A stretch of DNA of 45,000 nt from contig CAIIXF020000235.1 of the NCBI GenBank assembly GCA_903813345.2, forward strand, positions 71,342-116,341, read 5' to 3'. The position numbers were made by a program, and so were the translations under genes. The DNA is from Owenia fusiformis (Eukaryota; Annelida; Polychaeta; Sabellida; Oweniidae). Below, in pieces: positions 21,806 to 32,453 of the stretch; the stretch's first letter is position 1; each line of letters begins with the position of its first letter. The notes below the pieces were generated by a model, which was not told the origin of the DNA, did not search any database, and was given only the letters and a program-made list of their open reading frames with translations.

Positions 21806-22599
21806 TATTCATATAAAACGTTAATTTTATACAAAATACATTTATACCAGATGTACATTGAGCAACTCATAAATATTTTCATATCATTATTCGTGCAACT
21901 GTTTCCATTAATTTTTATGAGATTGTTAGATGAATCATACGGGCTAATTGCTTCGTATAGACACATTGCTGTATTACTGTGGATTAACTTGTTAAACGTG
22001 GCTTTACATTTTAGCTATGTATATGCGAAACCTGGTGGGATCAGAATTCGATATCCAAAAGTTTTAGAAAGACATAAAACGACGATAAAATTTCATTTTG
22101 TTATTGACTATTTAATAGAAAAGCAGGTGTTATATGGAGATATCTGATGAAACAAACATCAAAGCATCTTTATTTGCCTCTGCGGCAATTGATTGTATCA
22201 TGAGACTCCATTAATTAATTGAACGGAAGTATACTTTTGTACAAATAACTTGTAATTGGATCGAAGTCGAGAGCTAAATAAATAATTAATCAAACGATGG
22301 TTCTGCTCTGTTACTGCATTTGTTGAATCAGTGAATAGCAAAGGATGTTTATTGATGGAACGTGTGATTGTTGAATAACAACAACCAGCAGAAGGATGGC
22401 CACATGTGAATTGAATACATTGCTGGATAATATGGATAACCATCACTAAGTATATTGGGTATGATAACAGATGTAACGTCTGCACCTACTAAAATGAAAG
22501 AATGAACCCCATTTTGGATAAATTTGGGACAAACTAGACCTGAACAGTGATATTCTACAGTAAATGGTCAATGTGCAGTGAACATAACATTCTGCTGTC
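21806..22599. other. Upstream flank of the nAChR gene
   Basis: Should contain the promoter and 5' UTR of the receptor gene. No TATA box or other unambiguous element was recognised. A ~120-codon open frame here is AT-rich and has no family features. Confidence 0.35.
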
Positions 22600-22821
22600 A
22601 TGGCGTTTCTGGCTTTGTATCTCCCTACCGTTGTCATGGTAGCGGGAGTTGTCCTAATGACTTTTCACGTTGAAGCTTTATACAATGACTCCCTCACGCC
22701 AGAACTGTTCCTGATGAAATATTTGATGACAGACTACAACGCCAATGTACGTCCGGTGAAAAACACATCTGAAGCCACCGTGGTAACCATAGACATTGCA
22801 TTGACTCAAATAGCGGACGTG
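22600..22821 (+). CDS. nAChR exon 1
   Basis: 222 nt from ATG to a phase-0 GTAGGT donor. It encodes the signal peptide and the N-terminal helix (LTPELFLMKYLM, NANVRPVKN, IALTQIADV). The ATG opens a hydrophobic leader, which supports this start. Confidence 0.9.
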
Positions 22822-25800
22822 GTAGGTTCATCTAATTTCAATTATTTTTTCCTGTGCGTCTAGCTGTCATAACTTCAAATACATGATTTTATCCCATTCG
22901 CACCAAAGCGGATAGTGTTATTATTAACACAAATGCAATCCATTTGGTAATGAGAATTCATATATAATTACATTTTGTCAACAATATTGAGAATAAATAT
23001 AACTATTAATATATATCATGAAGGCTTGTCAAATCAAATGAGGGTTGTTCCCCAAGTTTTAAGTCTGTTAATTCATTTCTACCTCTGTAATGCATAAACA
23101 ATTCGTTATGGGTATTAGGACAAATAAACGCCAAGTGCCAATAGCTTGCCAAGTGACCATTCTTTAAAAACAAAAAAGGATGTGCTTTACTTTTGATGCA
23201 ACCATACATTCTTCAAAATAAACTACAGCTCATTATATTGTGTTGCTGCCTAACTGGGGTTTAGGCGTAATACACATATTGCTTGGAATCCTACATTGCT
23301 CCCTTTGTAGTAACATGTATGTGGCTTTTAATCCGTTGTATTCGATATGCAAGTGTATGCATCCTCTCTCATATGGAATATTAAAGCTATTATTAATGAA
23401 TTATTAATTGAATATTGCCCTAATAAATAAACGATTAACTACGGGTATAATGTTTCATATAGAAAACTACAAATGAGTGAGAAGTGAAAAAGTAAAATCA
23501 CCCTTTAAGCAGGTGTACGTCGGTAAACAATCTTGACATTTTTAGAAATACAATGTGGACATCTGATCAGAGTTCTTGAAGATATAGCGATAAGCAAACG
23601 TGTGTGACAGTGTATGCATAGCGTTTTGGTTTAGTACATGTAGTGTGTGAAATAATGATGATGATAGACAAATCGTCGAGTCCATTAACTTATTAAATAA
23701 TGCAATCGTTCCATGACTTTAATTTTCTCATCTTTGTAAATTGTTTGCAGAGCGAGAAACATCAAACAATTATGACATCAGTATGGCTTAGATTCGTAAG
23801 TATATTCATAAAATCCAAAAGGGTTGCCAGATTTCAACGGTTGGTGAGAAAGCGCAAGATGGATAAAATGGGGGGGGGGGGGGGGGGGAAGGGGGATTTA
23901 CTCCGAAAATTTTGTAGTGTCCAATTTGCCATTAGGGATATACAGGGTGTTAAAAAAAACGCAACCCAAAGAAATTGCAATATCTTGAAAAATACTAGTT
24001 CAATTATGTTCATTTTTCAGGAAAGAAAGAAGAGACTGTGTATGCATAGCTCCTGTAAATGGTTAGTTGTAAAACATGATGCCTTAGACACCTGCTCAAA
24101 AGACAGTTGTACTAGGAAAATACAAAAAAAAACAGTCAGGGCCGACTGCAACCGCAAAAAAACTAAATAACTTCCTAGCCATAGTGTTTTGGCTCTTCAA
24201 ATTTGGCACAAATCATCTTCATTCACTGTATGGTAAATCTGTTAAGTGAAATTAAAATCTCTTCAGGGACTTTACAGTTATGGTCGAAATGCTTTCAAAT
24301 CTCAGTCAAACGACCTGGTTCCGGCAGACTTCAGAAGGCATTTTGACCATGACTGTAAAGTCCCTGAAGTGATTTTAATGAAACTCCACAAATTCACCAC
24401 ACATTGAATGAGGATAATTTGTGCGAAATCTGAAGTGCGTAAACACTATGGTTAGAAAGTTGTTAGGTTTTATTGCTGTGGCAGTCACCTCTGACTGCGT
24501 TTTTCGTATTTTCCTAGAACAACTGTCCTTTGGGCAGGTGTCAAATGCATCGTGTTTTACAACTTCCTAACAACAGGAGCTATACATACATAACATTTCC
24601 TTTCTTTTCCTGAAAAAATGAACATAATTGAATTAGTATTTTCCAAGATATAGTGATTTTCCATTCGCGTTTTTCGTATTTTCCATGCACGACTGCCTTT
24701 TGAGCAGGTGTACAAGACATCACGTTTTACAACTAACTAACAACAGGAGCTATACATACACAGTCTCTTCCTTCTTTCCTGAAAATATGAACACAATTGG
24801 ATAATAACTTTCCAAGATATAGCGACTTCTTTGGGTTGCGTTTTTTCTGTACATGTACATGTAGATATATGTAAATCTTTTGAAAACTCATTCTAACGAA
24901 CCGGATGAGTGTCTGTTCGGAGCATTCTATACATTACATGGAAGCTTCTCTACATGCACATTCGCGACCAATGCAAAAAGATCTGACACACATGATTAGA
25001 AATACATGATAGACTACACTATACAAGATCTTGTCAAAATAAGTTTCCTAAAAAGTGGTATTCTTGCCTTGGTTATACTGGACATTTATTTTATTCTACG
25101 TTCAATTGTCTCATAAAATATGCTTACTCGTACTTATTCATTTTCACAAAACGAATGATTCTTTTTAGACGTGGGAGGACTATTTTCTAAAATGGAATGA
25201 ATCTGACTATGGAGGTGTGAAAACAATTCATCTAAAGCCAGCAGATGTTTGGATCCCAGATATCACCTTATACACAGAGTAAGTTAATCGCATATGTCAC
25301 CATATACACAGAGTAGTTAATCGCATATGTCATCTTATACACAGAGTAAGTTAATCGCATATGTCACCTTATACACAGAGTAAGTTAATCGCATACGTCA
25401 CCTTATACATAGAGTAAGTTAATCGCATATGTCACCTTATACACAGAGTAAGTTAATCGTATATGTCACCTTATACACAGAGTAAGTTAATCGCATATGT
25501 CACCTTATACACAGAGTAAGTTAATCGTATATGTCACCTTATACACAGAGTAAGTTATTATCATATCTCACCTTATACACAGAGTAAGTTGATCGTATAT
25601 GTCACCTTGTACACAGAGTAAGTTAATCTCATATGTCACCTTGTACACAGAGTGAGTTAATCGCATATGTCACCGTATACACAGAGTAAGTTAATCGCAC
25701 ATGTCACCTTACACGCAGAGTAAGTTGATCGCAGATGTCACCTTATACACAGAGTAAGTTATTCGGATATGTCACCGTATACACAGAGTGAGTTAATCGC

Positions 25801-28800
25801 ATATGTCACCGTATACACAGAGTAAGTTAATCGCACATGTCACCTTACACGCAGAGTAAGTTGATTGCAGATGTCACCTTATACACAGAGTAACTTAATT
25901 GCATATGTCACTTTATACACAGAGTAAGTTAATCGCATATGTCACCTTATACACAGAGTAAGTTAATCGCATATGTCACCTTATACACAGAGTAAGTTAA
26001 TCGCATATGTCACCTTATACACAGAGTAAGTTAATCTCACATGTCACCTTATACACAGAGTAAGTTAATCGCATATGTCACCTTATACACAGCGTAAGTT
26101 AATTGCACATGTCTTATTATACACATAATAAGTTAATCCCATATGTCATCTCGTTCACAGAGTAAGTTAATCGCATATGTCACCTTATACACAGAGTAAG
26201 TTAACCGCAGATGTCACCTTATACACAGAGTAAGTTCATCGCAGATGTCACCTTATACACAGAGTAAGTTATTCGGAAATGTCACCTAATACACTGAGTT
26301 AGTTAATAGCATATGTTACCTTATACACATAGTAAGTTAGTTGCATATGTCACCTTATACACAGAGTAAGTTAATCGCACATGTCTTGTTATACACAGAG
26401 TAAGTTAATCCAATATGTCACCTCATACACAGAGTAAGTTAATCACATATGTCACCTTATACACAGAGTAAGTTAATCGCACATGTCAGCTTATACACAG
26501 AGTAAGTTGATCGCAGATGTCACCTTATACACAGAGTAAGTTATTCGGATATGTCACCTTATACACAGAGTAAGTTAATATCATATGTTATATTATACAC
26601 ATAGTAAGTTAATTGCATATGTCACCTTATACACAGAGTAAATTAATCGCATATGTCACCTTATACACAGAGTACGTTAATCACATATGTCACTTTATAC
26701 ACAGAGTAAGTTAATCGCATATGTCAAACTTCCAAGCTAATTGAGTTAATGTTTTACTTTTTACAAGAATATTTCACTGTACTCTTACGCAGAGTAAGTT
26801 GATCGCAGATGTCACCTTATACACAGAGTAAGTTATTCGGATATGTCACCGTATACACAGAGTGAGTTAATCGCATATGTCACCGTATACACAGAGTAAG
26901 TTAATCGCACATGTCACCTTACACGCAGAGTAAGTTGATTGCAGATGTCACCTTATACACAGAGTAACTTAATTGCATATGTCACTTTATACACAGAGTA
27001 AGTTAATCGCATATGTCACCTTATACACAGAGTAAGTTAATCGCATATGTCACCTTATACACAGAGTAAGTTAATCGCATATGTCACCTTATACACAGAG
27101 TAAGTTAATCTCACATGTCACCTTATACACAGAGTAAGTTAATCGCATATGTCACCTTATACACAGCGTAAGTTAATTGCACATGTCTTATTATACACAT
27201 AATAAGTTAATCCCATATGTCATCTCGTTCACAGAGTAAGTTAATCGCATATGTCACCTTATACACAGAGTAAGTTAACCGCAGATGTCACCTTATACAC
27301 AGAGTAAGTTCATCGCAGATGTCACCTTATACACAGAGTAAGTTATTCGGAAATGTCACCTAATACACTGAGTTAGTTAATAGCATATGTTACCTTATAC
27401 ACATAGTAAGTTAGTTGCATATGTCACCTTATACACAGAGTAAGTTAATCGCACATGTCTTGTTATACACAGAGTAAGTTAATCCAATATGTCACCTCAT
27501 ACACAGAGTAAGTTAATCACATATGTCACCTTATACACAGAGTAAGTTAATCGCACATGTCAGCTTATACACAGAGTAAGTTGATCGCAGATGTCACCTT
27601 ATACACAGAGTAAGTTATTCGGATATGTCACCTTATACACAGAGTAAGTTAATATCATATGTTATATTATACACATAGTAAGTTAATTGCATATGTCACC
27701 TTATACACAGAGTAAGTTAATCGCATATGTCACCTTATACACAGAGTACGTTAATCACATATGTCACTTTATACACAGAGTAAGTTAATCGCATATGTCA
27801 AACTTCCAAGCTAATTGAGTTAATGTTTTACTTTTTACAAGAATATTTCACTGTAAAATGTTCGCCTGTCTTATGCCTTATGACGCCTACGATGGAATTA
27901 AATTTTTGAAATTGTATTGTCTAATTCAAGAAGAATATATTCCATCCATAACTAAACAGTTGTCAAGATAACACGAAACACAAAAAAATGAAACGTACAT
28001 ATCGACTTTCACTTGTATAATCTGTTTTCTATAGCGTTACAGGTCAGTACTATGAGACTAAGGAATTCCGAGTAAAAGTGACGAGTGACGGAACAGTTCA
28101 GTGGAAAATTCCGACGAAGTTTGTCAGTTCATGCAAGATGAAGGTCCACAACTTCCCCTACGACGTCCAGACATGTACACTTAAGTTTGGATCGTGGGGT
28201 TTTGGAAGTACAGAAATAGATCTACAGAATAAGTCAAACTCTGCTGATCTGTCTGAATATGAACCAAGCGGAGAATGGGAATTACTGTCCACTGACGCTA
28301 TACGGCATTCCATAATGTATAACTGTTGTACGGAACCTTACATTGACGTTACGTACTACATCAACATTAAACGGAAGCCTCTCTATTACACCTTCAACGT
28401 GATCTTGCCCTGTATGTTCATAGTGATCATCTCGCCATTTTCGTTCCTCGTGCCCCCAGGATGTGGCGAGAGGATACAATTAAGCACAACGTTGTTTTTA
28501 TCTCTCACAGTTTATATGCTATTTGTTGCCGAACAACTTCCAGTTCAGTCTGAGGATGTACCTTTAGTAGGTGAGCAAAATATTACATACGTGAGTCATA
28601 TCTTAGAACGTAAAAGTAGTGTAAAAAATTTATACGTTATTTAAAGTTCAATTCTTAGTACTACTCGTAAGTAAGCCCATGGATGAGTTTTCTTCATCCT
28701 AGGCAAGCCCGGAAAAGAGTTATATCATGATAAATGTAGAAATAGTTAAAGTATATGATGATTTAGTCTCAACGATATTTGTGTTCATAATTGACACACT

Positions 28801-31800
28801 TCTACCTACTTGCTTGAACGAAATTCGTATGGTCCTACATATAGTCCCTGATCTGGTACCTCAAAACAGGTTTCGTTGCCGGTACTTTCCCACAAAAACT
28901 ACTTTATATCGTTTGATTGATCAGACTGCCCTCATAAAGAAAGCACCTCTTATATTGATAGAAACAGGGGCAAAGGCACTAAAATGGGATCAGACAAGGT
29001 GGCATTCTGAAGTCTCACTTTATTGTCATCGCTATTTCAGGAAAACCAAACGGATTTACTTCAAATTTTCACACATGTTACAATTCAATGTTACAAAGTA
29101 AGATGTTCTAGAGCAAATGGCTTTTTGGCGGCCATCTTGGAAGTTTTTAGATAATCCTGTCATCCTGATTCTAGGAAAATCACTTAACAAATTTACTTTA
29201 TATTTTCACACATGTTATATGGTAAGAAGTCCTAGAGTTCATTAGTTTTTAGGTGGCCATTTTGCATTCTGGCGGCCATCTTGAGAGTTTTAAGATAAAT
29301 CTTGTCATCGCTATTTCAGGAAAACCAAACGGATTTACTTCAAAGGAGGAGGGAAATTAATTTCTTTTAAGGGATTAACTGTGTGTCAAAACGCAACATA
29401 TTGATGCAAGAAAAATTAAAAAAAGCAAGGATGGAAGGGGTTGAAAATCAGGAAAACATTTCAGAAAAACATGTGGGTGGGTTGTTTGCATCTACCCTGT
29501 CTCAAAGTCGAAATTATTTTATCATCTTTAGAAGTGATTTTCCTGGAGGTAAAACATTCGCCTAACATATGCACCTGTTTAAATCCCCAGGAAATGGCCA
29601 AAATCAAACATATGACTGTCCAAAATCTGTTGCACTAACTTCCCTCCTCCTTTGCACACATGTTACATGGTAAGAGGTTCTAGAGCTGATTAACTTTTCG
29701 GTGGCCATCTTGCATTCTGGCGGCAATCTTGGAAGTTTTTAGATAAATCTTGTCATCGCCATTCCAGGAAAACTACAGATTTACTGTACAGATCTACAGA
29801 TCTCGATGAAATTGGATCGTGAATCGCCACAATATAGCCGCTTCGATATCGTCAATGACAATGGAATCTGAATTTGAAGTAAAATATGTCTTTGTAAATT
29901 ATCTCAAATTCAGATTCCGTTGTCATTGATGATATCAAAGACCCTATATTGTGGAGATTCACGACCCAATTTGATTGAAATTGGGATTTTATATGATACA
30001 TCATCACAAGAGCTTGATACATGCACAGAATTAGCGACGATAAAGTCCCATGAGGTGGACCAAGTGATTGAAGAGTTGATGTGAGGTTATGTCCACCATT
30101 TGTGACAACGGTATCTGTCTTTGCCTTTGTCAGGCTATTCCTCTGTGTTCTTACCATGTAACATGTGTTAAGATTTGCAGTAAATATTTTGAGTGGTTTT
30201 CCTTGAATCGGGATGACAAGATTTATCTAAAAACCTCCAAGATGGCCGCCAGAATGCTAGATGGCCGCCGAAAAGGTAATCAGCTTTAGAACGTCTTACC
30301 TTGTAACATGTGTGGAAATTTGAAGTAAATCCGCTTGGTTTTCATGAAATCGTGATGTCAAGATTTACCTTTAAACTTCAAAGATGGCCACCAGAATGCA
30401 AGATGGCCATCGGAAAACTAATGAGCTCTGGGACTTTTTACTATGTAACATGTGTGAAAATTTGAAGTAAATCCATGATGTGGTTTTCTTGAAATCGCGA
30501 TGACAAGATTCAACTAAAAACTTCCAAGATGGCCACTAGAATGCAAGATAGCCGCCGGAAATTTAATCAGCTCTAGAGCTTTTTACCATGTAACATATGT
30601 GTGAACGTTTGAAGTAAATCCATTGAGTGGTTTTCCTGAAATCGCTATGACAAAATTTATCTAAATACTTCCATGATGGCCACCAGAATGCAAGATGGCC
30701 ACCGAAAAGTTAATCAGCTCTAGCACATCATACTATGCAACATGTGTGAATATTTGAAGTAAACCCGTTAAGTTGTTTACCTCGAATCACGATGACAAGA
30801 TTTATTTAAAAACTTCCAAGATGGCCGCCAGAAGTCAAGATGGCTGCTGGAAAGTTAATCAACTCTAGAACTTCTTATCATGTAACATTGTGCGCAAATT
30901 CGAAGTAAATTCGTTTGGTTGACCTGAAATCGCGATGACAAGATTTATCTTAAAACTTTCAAGATGGCCACCAAAAACTAATGAGCTCTAGGACTTCTTA
31001 CAATATAACATGTGTGAAAATTTGAAGTGCATCTTTTAAGTGGTTTTCGTGGAATAGGGATGCCAAGATTTTTCTAAAAACTTTTAAGATGGCCGCCTGA
31101 ATGTAAGATGGCAGCCAAAAAGTGAATTAGCTCTAGAACTTTTTACCATGTAACATGTGTGAACATTTTAAGTAAATCCGTCTGGTGGTTTTCCTGGAAT
31201 CGTGATTACAAGAAAGTGAGACTTCAGAATGCCACCTTGTCCAACCCCATTTTATTGCCTCTTGCCCCTGTTTATATCAATAGAAAACACCTTTCTATAT
31301 GGGGTAAGTATTTTCTTTCAAACGGGAAAGTACCGGACAACAAAACCCCTTTTCTAGAGCCCTTTTGGAAATCATATCAGGGACTCATACCTTTGTTGCA
31401 ATATATGTGCTTTCCATGTACACCCTTGCCTTGTTTTGTTTCATTTCTAGGCCAGTTCTTCACCACTGCATTATTCGCCCTGGCCCTGCTAAACGTGACG
31501 TCTATTATATCAGTTCATCTTTTCCACAGAGGTTCAAAACGTGACAAACTTCCACGAATGGCAAAATTGTTTACCATGAAAGTGGCAAAACTTGTTTGCA
31601 TGGCAAACAGATTTGACGAAGTGGTCGACTTGTGTTGTTGTTGTAACAGCAATGAAAAAGAAAACACTTTGGAACTAAAGAGATGCGATAGGGTAGGTAC
31701 ACTCATTGTAGAGGCAGGTGAATCGCCCATAAAACGGTCGAGTGCGTGATAGTAACATGTTTTTGATTTGTCAAGTATGAACTATTATTTCATTGGTGTC

Positions 31801-32453
31801 ACAATGAAATAATGTTTAATATCAAATAAATGTTATGTAACATAAAATATTTAATAAGTCACGTATTTAACATATTATAGTCATACATGAGCCAGGGCAC
31901 AGAAAAGATGGTCTGATAACAGAATTTTTGTTTCTCTTAGAAAGCACCATTTAAGCCCTTTCAAATTAGCCATGGTCTTTTCCTTGCAGACCAAAAAGAC
32001 GAATTTGAATAAACGCTTTTCATCTCAATCTTGGGCATATTTTTGGCTCTGTAGTACAATTAATTTTTATGTTTCTGACCGGGTCTCCTGTGTTGATGCC
32101 CATATACCTTATACATATTTTAATTTCAACTATTTCAGAAAGTGGAAAATGGTGTTTGTCTACGAAATAAGGAAAAACAAATAGCAAGTCAAAAATACAA
32201 AGAAAGCGACCAGGGTGCGACGAGTGGGGGCCCTAGTGTAACACAGTACGATCTTGTTCAACTGGTCTATGATATAAACAGCCATCTGACCAAGCTATGT
32301 AAATACAAGACAACATCACAAGGAGTTGATGCAACTAAAAGAGAATGGAAAATGGTTGCACTTGTTATTGATAGATGTCTCTTTATTTTGTCCAGTATTT
32401 TTACAATAGCTTTCTCATTGTGTTTTATCCTATATAAAGCTGAGCCTGATTGA
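22600..32453 (+). CDS. Nicotinic acetylcholine receptor, alpha-type subunit (complete, six coding exons)
   Basis: Exons 22600-22821, 23751-23795, 25169-25278, 28035-28570, 31451-31692 and 32139-32453 join in frame to 489 codons with GT/AG borders. The product is a Cys-loop ligand-gated channel subunit. Residues 1-26 form a signal peptide; N29 and N55 are glycosylation sequons. The Cys loop is C159-C173 with 13 residues between, and vicinal C223-C224 within YNCCTEPY mark an agonist-binding alpha-type subunit. Binding-site aromatics are at loop D (SVWLRF), W180, Y221 and Y228. M1 (~243-265), M2 (GERIQLSTTLFLSLTVYML, ~270-290), M3 (~306-328) and M4 (~463-485) follow; the Glu before M2 fits a cation channel. 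The M3-M4 loop is ~130 residues and contains a CCCC run. Exons 2 and 3 are exactly 45 and 110 nt, the sizes conserved across nAChR genes. Large nAChR families are known in bivalves; orthology to a named subunit cannot be assigned. Confidence 0.95.
23751..23795 (+). CDS. nAChR exon 2 (45 nt)
   Basis: Acceptor TTGTTTGCAG and donor GTAAGT. It encodes SEKHQTIMTSVWLRF, with the loop D Trp. The length and phase match the conserved 45-nt nAChR exon. Confidence 0.92.
23870..23888 (+). repeat. Poly-G tract (19 G)
   Basis: An uninterrupted run of 19 G begins 75 nt into intron 2, followed by AA and five more G. It could form a G-quadruplex on the transcript strand. Confidence 0.9.
23943..24849. mobile_element. 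Hairpin MITE in nAChR intron 2
   Basis: Both ends carry complementary sequence: left CAGGGTGTTAAAAAAAACGC then AACCCAAAGAA, right TTCTTTGGGTTGCG then TTTTTTCTG, flanked by TA. Complementarity extends inward through most of the 907 bp to a centre near 24310 (CTTCAGGGACTTTACAGT versus ACTGTAAAGTCCCTGAAG), so the element is one long imperfect palindrome. The right terminus has lost about six bases. A ~170-bp direct duplication (TTTTTCGTATTTTCC blocks at 24499 and 24670) lengthens the right arm. Confidence 0.8.
25169..25278 (+). CDS. nAChR exon 3 (110 nt)
   Basis: Acceptor CTTTTTAG and donor GTAAGT. It encodes TWEDYFLKWNESDYGG and the loop A region VWIPDITLYT. Its last ~17 nt and its donor are the seed of the adjacent 34-bp array. 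Confidence 0.92.
25262..27800 (+). repeat. 34-bp minisatellite seeded by the nAChR exon 3 splice donor
   Basis: About 75 head-to-tail copies of a 34-bp unit containing TCACCTTATACACAGA then GTAAGTTAATCGC. The first copy overlaps exon 3: its last 17 nt (ATCACCTTATACACAGA) and the authentic GTAAGT donor are part of the unit. Most copies keep an intact GTAAGT donor. A 1,074-bp block is duplicated inside the array (about 25710-26783 and 26784-27857). The array fills most of intron 3. Confidence 0.95.
25710..27857 (+). repeat. 1,074-bp segmental tandem duplication inside the 34-bp array
   Basis: The block starting at the ACGCAGAGTAAGTTGATCGC unit (25713) recurs at 26787. The non-repeat phrase AACTTCCAAGCTAATTGAG near 26725 recurs at 27799. 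Both pairs are exactly 1,074 bp apart. The copies look almost identical, with A versus G at 26641/27715 one of the few differences. Confidence 0.9.
28035..28570 (+). CDS. nAChR exon 4
   Basis: 536 nt, acceptor TTTTCTATAG and donor GTGAGC. It encodes the Cys loop, loop B, the vicinal Cys pair, M1 and M2. The first base completes an Asp codon split across intron 3. Confidence 0.93.
29342..29653. mobile_element. Nested ~312-bp MITE-like insertion
   Basis: It interrupts a left-arm unit of the foldback between TTTACTTCAA and GCACACATG. The ends are inverted repeats, AAAGGAGGAGGGAA and TTCCCTCCTCCTTT. No coding capacity. Confidence 0.6.
30151..31210 (+). repeat. Eight ~145-bp tandem units with GATGGCCGCC motif
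   Basis: Unit starts (TTACCATGTAACATGTGT-like) lie at 30151, 30296, 30438, 30583, 30730, 30875, 30998 and 31143. Each has GAAGTAAATCC, GATGACAAGATTTATCT, CAAGATGGCC and AATCAGCTCTAG blocks. Confidence 0.8.
31451..31692 (+). CDS. nAChR exon 5
   Basis: 242 nt, acceptor CATTTCTAG and donor GTAGGT. It encodes GQFFTTALFALALLNVTSII (M3), then a basic loop start (HRGSKRDKLPRMAKLF) and the four consecutive Cys. Confidence 0.9.
32139..32453 (+). CDS. nAChR exon 6 (terminal)
   Basis: 315 nt including TGA, acceptor CTATTTCAG. It encodes the amphipathic MA helix (YDLVQLVYDINSHLTKL), then EWKMVALVIDRCLFILSSIF and the rest of M4, ending KAEPD. Confidence 0.92.
   Translation, partial: KVENGVCLRNKEKQIASQKYKESDQGATSGGPSVTQYDLVQLVYDINSHLTKLCKYKTTSQGVDATKREWKMVALVIDRCLFILSSIFTIAFSLCFILYKAEPD

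Larger units (their letters stand above)
28841..31387. repeat. Large foldback structure in nAChR intron 4
   Basis: Outer arms are complementary: left 28843-29025 (AGTCCCTGAT, GAAACAGGGGCAAAGGCA, GGCATTCTGAAGTCTCACTT) and right 31205-31385 (AAGTGAGACTTCAGAATGCC, TGCCCCTGTTTATATCAATA, ATCAGGGACT). Inside are ~145-bp units with GATGGCCGCC motifs, inverted on the left (29030-29790) and direct on the right (30151-31210, eight units). The centre is a hairpin near 29805-29985. It is probably a composite or foldback DNA element; no transposase was found. Confidence 0.75.

Noticed and set aside
21773-22147. A ~120-codon hydrophobic plus-strand frame.
   Set aside because: It begins at a non-ATG codon inside an element terminus, is AT-rich and has no family signature or splice context.
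23700-24170. A 156-codon frame containing a poly-Gly stretch.
   Set aside because: Only its 45-nt part at 23751-23795 is real (nAChR exon 2); the rest is intron, a poly-G tract and MITE sequence.
31159-31450. Open frame extending nAChR exon 5 leftward.
   Set aside because: The acceptor at 31449-31450 and alignment to M3 define the exon start; upstream is foldback sequence.
30089-31749. GATGGCCGCC repeats as Kozak-like or YY1-type regulatory clusters.
   Set aside because: They are part of the ~145-bp repeat unit and occur in both orientations in the foldback, so their number reflects repeat copies.
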